Source of the DNA: Panax quinquefolius
Lineage: Eukaryota; Streptophyta; Magnoliopsida; Apiales; Araliaceae
Direction: 5' to 3'
DNA: 64,000 bases
Assembly (NCBI GenBank): GCA_020205615.1
Contig: JAINUW010000530.1
Coordinates: 1 to 64,000, forward strand
How positions within the stretch are numbered: the first letter of the stretch is position 1; each line of letters opens with the position of its first letter. This document shows positions 57,695 to 64,000 of the stretch, one piece after another. The notes below the pieces were generated by a model. It was not told the DNA's origin. It worked only from the letters and a program-made list of their open reading frames with translations, and did not search any database. The translations under genes were made by a program, and so were the position numbers.

Positions 57695-60600
57695 TGTAAC
57701 AACCCGGAATTTTGGATTATCCAGAATTTAGGTTTAAAGAATTAGTTATTAAGAAAAGGAATTTTTATTAATACTATTATGTGTTATGTGTTTATTAATT
57801 GTTCTATAACCTAGAATGATTATTAATCGGGAGGATTCTGACTACGAGCTAGACTGAACGAGTAAGAATTTTGAAGACGAAAATAAAAAATTTCTAGGAA
57901 AAAAAATATTTTTGGGGAAAAAGACGAAATAGGCACTATTCACCCGACGAAACCTAAGGGTTAGGGTTTGAATAACCTAAGCCTTTCCGAGAGTTCAGTA
58001 TGTCGAAATGACATTCCGTTAAAAGATTTGACGATAATATATCGTGAAAAGTTAAGTAAGCCGATAAAAGTTTTTCTCGAAAAACGTGCAGAAATCAGAC
58101 GAAATAAAAACGACGAAAAGTACTGTTATATACTTTTCACTCGTTTAGCTATGTTAGGGGAAAACGTGAAGGAAAATGCTTGACGCCAAAAAGTGTTTTT
58201 CAGTTTTTCAAAAATCCGAAGAATACGTAAAAGTTAATCGGTAAAGGAAAGACGAAATAACCAAAAATATTTGGATTCCGAGAATCGCAGTTTTTAAAAC
58301 TATCGGACGAAACATGAAAGATGGAACTACAAAACTTAAGGGCTAAGCAAACTTGAGGGCTAAGTTAACTTAGTCCTTAAGTCTTGAATAGTAAGGAGGT
58401 GTGAATTGTGATTTTAGGGGCAAAATGACTATTTTGCCCCTAACCTTGAAAATCTATAAATAGAAAGCTTAATCTCACTTGAATGGGATATTGAAAATCC
58501 TACACTTTGAGAGAGAAAGAGAGAGTGTTCGGATGGGAGGAGAGAAGGTGAAGAAGGAAGGAAAATCTAGCTTGAATGCACGCTTTGTCCGATGGAAGGA
58601 GATTAAAGAAGAACGGTAATCGGAGCCCTAGTTTCTTCTAATATTTTCTTAAAGTTTTCTATGTCAAAAAACATAACTTAAGGAGGATAAGAAGTAGATT
58701 AAGTTATAAAAGATTTCATATGGTTGAAATCGTAAGAAAATGAAGAAATAAGAATTAGAAATTTATTTTATAAATTTCTTAAGGAAGTATAAGATTCGTA
58801 AGGATTTTGAGCGATCCGAATGAATCTTATGAATGAGTAGGTTAAATAAGTAAGGAATGGTGTTCTATAACATCAAATTCCAAGAAAAAGTGGAATCATA
58901 ATCCAAAATATCGATTAAAATGAAGAACAAACGAAGAACGTGAAGAACACGCAAAGAACACGAAGAACGTTGTTGATGGACAAATTTAAAACCATTGTAG
59001 TGTATATGTTGTTGATGGACAAGTTTAAAACCATCGCATATAAGTTAGTTGCTTATTGCTTGGTTAGGAACGGTGGAAACGTTCATGAAGAACGAATTAA
59101 AATGGAGTTATAACGAAGTTATGGCAAAATTTCTGTAAAAGACGAACAAGAATTTGAAAGTTAGTAAATGAACCCGAAAGTGTAGGATTTCATAAAAATG
59201 TAAGAGAACATATAAAATGTGAGTCGTGGACTCAAGAATGAACGAATTCCGAGTTCGGATGACTGAATTACAGACGAACGAACAAAGAACGTTAAAAACG
59301 TTAAAATGAACGAAGAATGAAGATTAAGCCAATTGAAAGGCATGTTAATGGATTTAAAACAAATTTTTGTCCAAGGGTAATCGATGTACGTAAGATAAGG
59401 AAGAAAATGCCTTTGGAACGACCTCGTTCCGAGTTATAACGAAGAAGTTATGAGATTTCGAAATCAGCATCTCAAGCTTGTAAAAAACTTAGAAAAATTT
59501 TCTAGGTTTCATGCTCGGCATGTGCCATGCCATGAAGTTATGCCTTTAGACGCCGAGCAGTCTAGCAAGATAATAAAGGTGTGAAAGCACACTCTATGAG
59601 TTTGCCGCAGCACGAACTATAGTACAGTTTTCTTAAACGTTGGTTGACGATGTTAATGTATAACATTTTGATGTTATGAGATGGCATTGAGAGATGAATG
59701 TAAAGCGTATAGACGCTGTGAACGAAATGTTGTTGTGATGAACGATCGGTCTTAGCATATAACGGACTGTATGGCTTCGACATTAAGAAAGAATAATGAA
59801 CATGGGGTTCGTGGGATGGATAACGATGAATGCAATTGAAACCTTGAGTAAAGGTTGAGTGAGTGATTAAGAGACGAGCAACGTGAACGTCGAATACATA
59901 AACGATCCTCGTGAATCGTAGTTGCATTGGACGAACGTTCTAAGTATACCCTGGTTGTATGACTTAGACGTTGACAAAGGTAGTAAGTAAGATACGAATG
60001 GTATCAAGAGAGCCGTAGCGAACGCTAATAAGATTATTGAAAGCCGAATATAAGTCGGATGAGAATGTTAGAATGAAATGTAAGCATTGAACACTTTAAC
60101 CGACGTGAAGGTTGAGTGTACGCAAATATTAAACGGGTAGAACCTACACCCCATGTATGGTTTGACCGTAGGATAGCGAAGACTATTGATTAAACCTGTG
60201 AACGGTGAAGAAGCTGAATTAGAGAGGTATGTATAACGTAAAAGAAGCCGAGTTAATGTTTATAACTTGGATGACGCTCCAAGTCGAATGAACCAGACGT
60301 TGTAAGATAAGAATAAGGTAACGTAAAATGTTTAACGCTATAAATGCGTAGAATGAATATGAAATAATCATTTTGAGTATACAAAAGACTGTATGACTTA
60401 GACGATGATGAATGAATCTTGAGGTATGGCAATTAGTTGCCAGAAAGCCATAAAGAATATGAATTTGACTTAACGATCATTATAGTTTAATAGTTCGGAT
60501 ACGTTAAGGTAAGTTAGGTTGTGGTACAATCATAACCTTTGACGGTTGACATATGGGAGCTGGGCTAAACAATTCCTTCAGAGAGCGAAGGTATATACGA

Positions 60601-61858
60601 AACTGGCAACCGATCTAACTCACTGTGATGGCAGTGTAGATGAGACGGGAACTTGTTTGTTGGTTGTTGGTGGGAAACCTCTCAGAGTACCATATGGACT
60701 ACTATCAGAGAAACGATGTGTGCGGAGTCCTAGAGAAGTATAAGAAGAAGATAAGAATGTAAATCATCAAAGATGATGAACGTTTTGAGTAAGACATCTC
60801 CGTATGTCATAAAGCCGTAAAGCGGTAAAGAAAGTTGGTCGCGTAAACTTAGTTGTAAGAACATAAACCTTAAGAAGTAAAGTTAAGTAAACCAATGCGT
60901 AAGTCAAGTATATGACTAATTGGTGTATGTGTTGTTTCCTTATATGTTAAAGGGATTGGAATGAGCAGTTCAGCGTAAGCTGTAGCTGTGCGTAAGGAAA
61001 GTTTCCTAACTTTATTCATACTATATGAATGCTAGTTTTTTAAACTCCTCAGATGTTGAACTTGAGAAGTTCTGTCTATGTGCGAATGTGCGATATTTGT
61101 ACAAGGTGGTAGTATGTATGAGGCCGTGTGCCACAATGTGAGCACTTTGGTGTTTCTATAATATGAACTGTTCTATGATTGAACTGTTTAATATGAGAAT
61201 GTTCTGTTTATACATGAACCGTTATTGTTAAGTATGTGCTATTGATTCTAGCCAGACAGGATGTGTATGAAAGAGAATAGAGAATGAAAGTATTTTAAAG
61301 TGAATGTGACTAATGTTTTAAGATGATAGGAAGCAAGACTTTTTCTATTATTCAAGCTGCTTCGTAACCTTGTTCAGTTATTGAAGTCTGAAAAGAATTT
61401 TTAAATTCTTGTAGTTGTTTGTTCAAGTGTTATGACTTGCTGGGAAATTGAATGCTCACACTTGCTTTAAATGAAAAACATTTTCAGCGAACGATGTTAG
61501 AAGAACTTAAGGATCCCATATAAATCAAGCTGACGGTATCCAGATGAAGTGCCATTCAGAATGTGAATGAGCGAGAAGATCAAGTGAAGACTTATAATGT
61601 AGAAAGTTGAAAATTAAACTATAGAATAATTTAATGAACTGTATATATCCTTGGTGGCGGATAAAAGTCACTCTTGTACGATGAAAGGAATAATGTAATT
61701 ATCATTTTTGTAATGAGAAAGGTTATAAGGTTTTAGAATCTGGGAATGTAGAATGTATGTTATTATATTCAGTATATAATGATGTATGTTGGATGAATGA
61801 TGTACTCGTGACGTACGGAATTCGGGGGTGAAGAAAGACCGAATTTCGGGGCATTACA
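57695..61858 (+). repeat. 5' LTR, 4.16 kb
   Basis: Starts TGTAACAACCCGGAATTTTGG and ends TTTCGGGGCATTACA. U3 (57695-58450) has two to three copies of the GGGCTAAG unit and the promoter; the R part holds the doubled 'GTTGATGGACAA' block (58970-59034). From 59520 on, sequence is peculiar to this LTR and includes a degenerate repeat with CTGTATGACTTAGACG-like cores (59766, 59949, 60150, 60390). Frames at 57968, 60546 and 59562 (minus) look like chance. Confidence 0.85.
58384..58525 (+). promoter_or_regulatory. LTR core promoter
   Basis: GAATAGTAAGGAGGTGTG (58386-58403), GGGGCAAAATGACTATTTTG, TATAAATAG (58455-58463) and a GA tract (58508-58525). Confidence 0.65.
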
Positions 61859-61861
61859 GGT

Positions 61862-61873
61862 TGGTATCAGAGC
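61862..61873 (+). other. PBS complementary to tRNA-iMet
   Basis: Perfect TGGTATCAGAGC, three bases after the LTR end (ACA-GGT-TGG). Confidence 0.92.
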
Positions 61874-63610
61874 TGATAGGTTATAAACCTTAGGTATGAG
61901 TACCTAAGACTATAATCGTAAAGAGAAGGATAAGAAGATCACCACGTGATCATAGTAAATCGTAGTAACAGACGAGCTGTTAAACGATGAATGATTTATA
62001 GCTAATGCTATGAATGAATGGTACTACAAAGTAGGACGGGAAGAAGAACTCAAATTGAGTCGTAAAGGATAGTATACAAATTAAAGAAACTCTTATTAAG
62101 TAAAGAGAAAGTTAGAAGTTGTAAGATTTCAATTGAGGACTCATGTGATGGCTGAGTTGTATGAATCTTTGTATGGACAGAGGTTTGTGCTTGGTGTAAC
62201 AACTACTCAGTTTATTACAGTGATAATCATTGAAATTGGTCGCGCTATCAAGATGTATATAAAGAGAAGGTGAATCTTTTCTCATGTATATACTTGATAG
62301 GTAGAAAATGATAAGATTGGTGCGGGTTCTTGAAACTCATACTTATGAAAAGTTTGTGACTCATAGTTATATGCTATGTTTCTGAGCCCTAAGCATATGG
62401 ATAGTCGTTGATTTGTTCTTGGATTACATATTGCGAAGATAAGTTCTTAAACACATATGGTTGTGGAAAGTTCCTAAACACATAAAGTGTGGTAATTTGA
62501 TGAACTATACTAAGGTATAGGAATGTTTAGACTGAAAGTAAGTATTTTTTGTAGACTTAGCATTGAAGGTGCTAGAGAAGATTAAGTATTGTCGCAAGTA
62601 AGACAATGAAGGAAGATGGAGAATATGATATTCCAAGTCATCTAGCTATGCTAGATTTCAAAATTCTTTGAAATCGTGCTGATGTGCGCATTTTGAAAAT
62701 GAAAGAATTGGTTCAGCTTTTGGAACCAATGGATTTTTAAAAGAACTATTCTTGGTATGTCTATGCTAATTGTTTCAACTAGACAGAAATTGGTTTAAAA
62801 TATCAAAATGAATTTTATATCATCAGTGCATTTGATGCAAAGATGGTAAAAGGATGGAGTTATTAATGCAATTAAACCTGGTGTTGGATTTGATCTTAGG
62901 ATCAACAACCTGCTATGGTATTATGTATAATGACGAAGTCATAAACTGACAAAGTCCTCAACGTACTGTGAAGAGTGTGGTATCATGACGTCATAAAATG
63001 TCTTGATGTATTGCGAAAGAACTTAAAGAAGTAGTCGATGTCAATTGAGTTGACTAGACGAATGTTTCTAGTTGATGTCCAATTTATTGGTATGGTCTAA
63101 GCTACTTGATTTGGCTAAGACAAATGGTATGTCATGATTAAAAGAAAATTGAGCTTTCTTTGAAGAGCTATGCCAAACCAAATTGTTTTGGTGCGGAATC
63201 TAAGGAGTAAGTTTGAGGTGAACATACTCCGAAATGGGGTTATACGATGGGTTGATCACCTACGTATGAAAGAGGTAGTTTACCTTCTTTGTGATTATAA
63301 ACTGACCGTGGAAAGGAAGGTTTACGGCAGAGGCTGTTTAACCTAGTAAGAGTTCATGGTCAATTTGACCCCTCGGCAAAAGTATAAAATGTTTTAAAGG
63401 AATCTTTATATTCCTCGTTATTCCTTTCACTTCATGATTCTTGATAAGTTATGAAGGGTAGGGAATGTATGAAAGATAAGAACTTCTTTGAAGAGAAGTT
63501 GAGAAGAAGGGTAAGCTAAAATTTTGAGGACGAAATTCTTTGAAGAATGGAGAATGTAAGGACCCGGGTAAGGGTTTGGTTTTAAGAAATTCCGAGGATG
63601 GAATTTTTAT
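61874..63610 (+). mobile_element. Non-coding internal region of long-LTR element
   Basis: No continuous frame of note. Weak traces of Gypsy pol may remain: 'ELYESLYGQR' near 62150-62190 recalls the integrase EALYG block, and GAGGACGAAATTC (63525-63537) is the usual codon run at the end of Gypsy pol. This suggests an old autonomous ancestor with most of its genes lost. A second pre-PPT-like segment follows (63590-63623). Confidence 0.6.
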
Positions 63611-63623
63611 AAAGAGGGAAGAA
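63611..63623 (+). other. PPT of long-LTR element
   Basis: AAAGAGGGAAGAA directly before the 3' LTR start. Confidence 0.85.
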
Positions 63624-64000
63624 TGTAACAACCCGGAATTTTGGATTATCCAGAATTTAGGTTTAAAGAATTAGTTATTAACAAAAGGAATTTTTATTAA
63701 TACTATTATGTGTTATGTGTTTATTAATCGTTCTATGACCTAGAATGATTATTAATCAGTAGGATTTTGGCTACGAGCTAGACTGAACGAGTAAGAATTT
63801 TCAAGATGAAAAAAAAAAATTCCGGGAACAAAAATATTTCGGGGGAAAAAGACGAAATAGGCACTATTCACCCGATGAAACCTAAGGGTTAGGGTTTGAA
63901 TAACCTAAGCCTTTTCGAGAGTTCGGTATGTCGAAATGACATTCCGTTAAAAGATTTGACGATAATATATCGTGAAAAGTTAAGTAAGCCGATAAAAGTT
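63624..64000 (+). repeat. 3' LTR, first 377 bases
   Basis: Colinear with 57695-58070; by eye roughly 17-20 differences in 377 bases, many of them C/T changes. The rest lies outside the window. Confidence 0.9.

Larger units (their letters stand above)
57695..64000 (+). mobile_element. Long-LTR non-coding element (LARD-like), runs off the right edge
   Basis: 5' LTR 57695-61858 (4164 bases), PBS, internal 61859-63623 (1765 bases) and the start of the 3' LTR at 63624. The internal region is under half the LTR length and has no intact gag or pol. PBS and PPT are kept, so it could have moved with enzymes from a partner. Target duplication cannot be checked because the 3' end is outside the window. 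Confidence 0.88.

Noticed and set aside
57940..57975. Telomere-like TTAGGG runs
   Set aside because: Only one or two units (AAGGGTTAGGGTTTG) that belong to the conserved LTR sequence; not an array.

Overview
The window holds no recognisable host gene. It is a nested block of plant LTR retrotransposons: AT-rich, with tRNA-iMet-type primer binding sites (PBS), polypurine tracts (PPT) and gag/pol remnants of the Ty3/Gypsy and Ty1/Copia superfamilies. This points to heterochromatin of a flowering plant, probably a eudicot; I cannot name the species. Nearly all short open frames are shadows or TE fragments.

Layout. (1) 1-2908: leader, PBS and 5' LTR of a minus-strand Gypsy element that runs off the left edge. 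(2) 2909-28206: a composite TE block present twice in direct orientation (2909-9650 and 21458-28206). Each copy holds an AT-rich LTR-like segment, a minus-strand LTR piece, the 3' part of a plus-strand Gypsy LTR, PBS, an extra upstream ORF, a gag fragment and the end of a Tat/Athila-like minus LTR. A decayed Ty1/Copia element (11714-20813, LTRs about 1.88 kb) sits inside the first unit. Without it the tandem period is about 9.45 kb. (3) 28207-29673: LTR fragment with a promoter. (4) 29674-32841: minus-strand solo or truncated LTR. (5) 32855-40029: plus-strand Gypsy element (LTR, PBS, extra ORF, gag, protease, RT, start of RNase H), cut at 40029/40030. (6) From 40030 past the right edge: a minus-strand Gypsy chromovirus (Tekay/Del-like, chromodomain remnant). 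It is broken by three insertions: an 8.26 kb non-coding LTR element (41059-49316, perfect 5-bp target duplication), a solo LTR exactly at the gag start (54280-57544), and a long-LTR non-coding element (57695 to the end).

How the parts relate. The Gypsy copies share a leader carrying a roughly 210-220 codon ORF between PBS and gag, then gag with zinc knuckles, protease, RT/RNase H, integrase and chromodomain. Two large non-coding elements keep PBS, PPT and LTRs but no pol, so they would depend on enzymes supplied in trans. At least ten LTR copies keep the same promoter module (an AGTAAGGAGGT-like box, a TATAAATA box and often a GA tract downstream).

Strongest leads: the conserved upstream ORF; four hairpins with a shared loop in the Copia leader; 57-bp hairpin arrays in the non-coding element; the tandem duplication; and a scrambled protease active site that may be real decay or a base-calling artefact. 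All comparisons were by eye.
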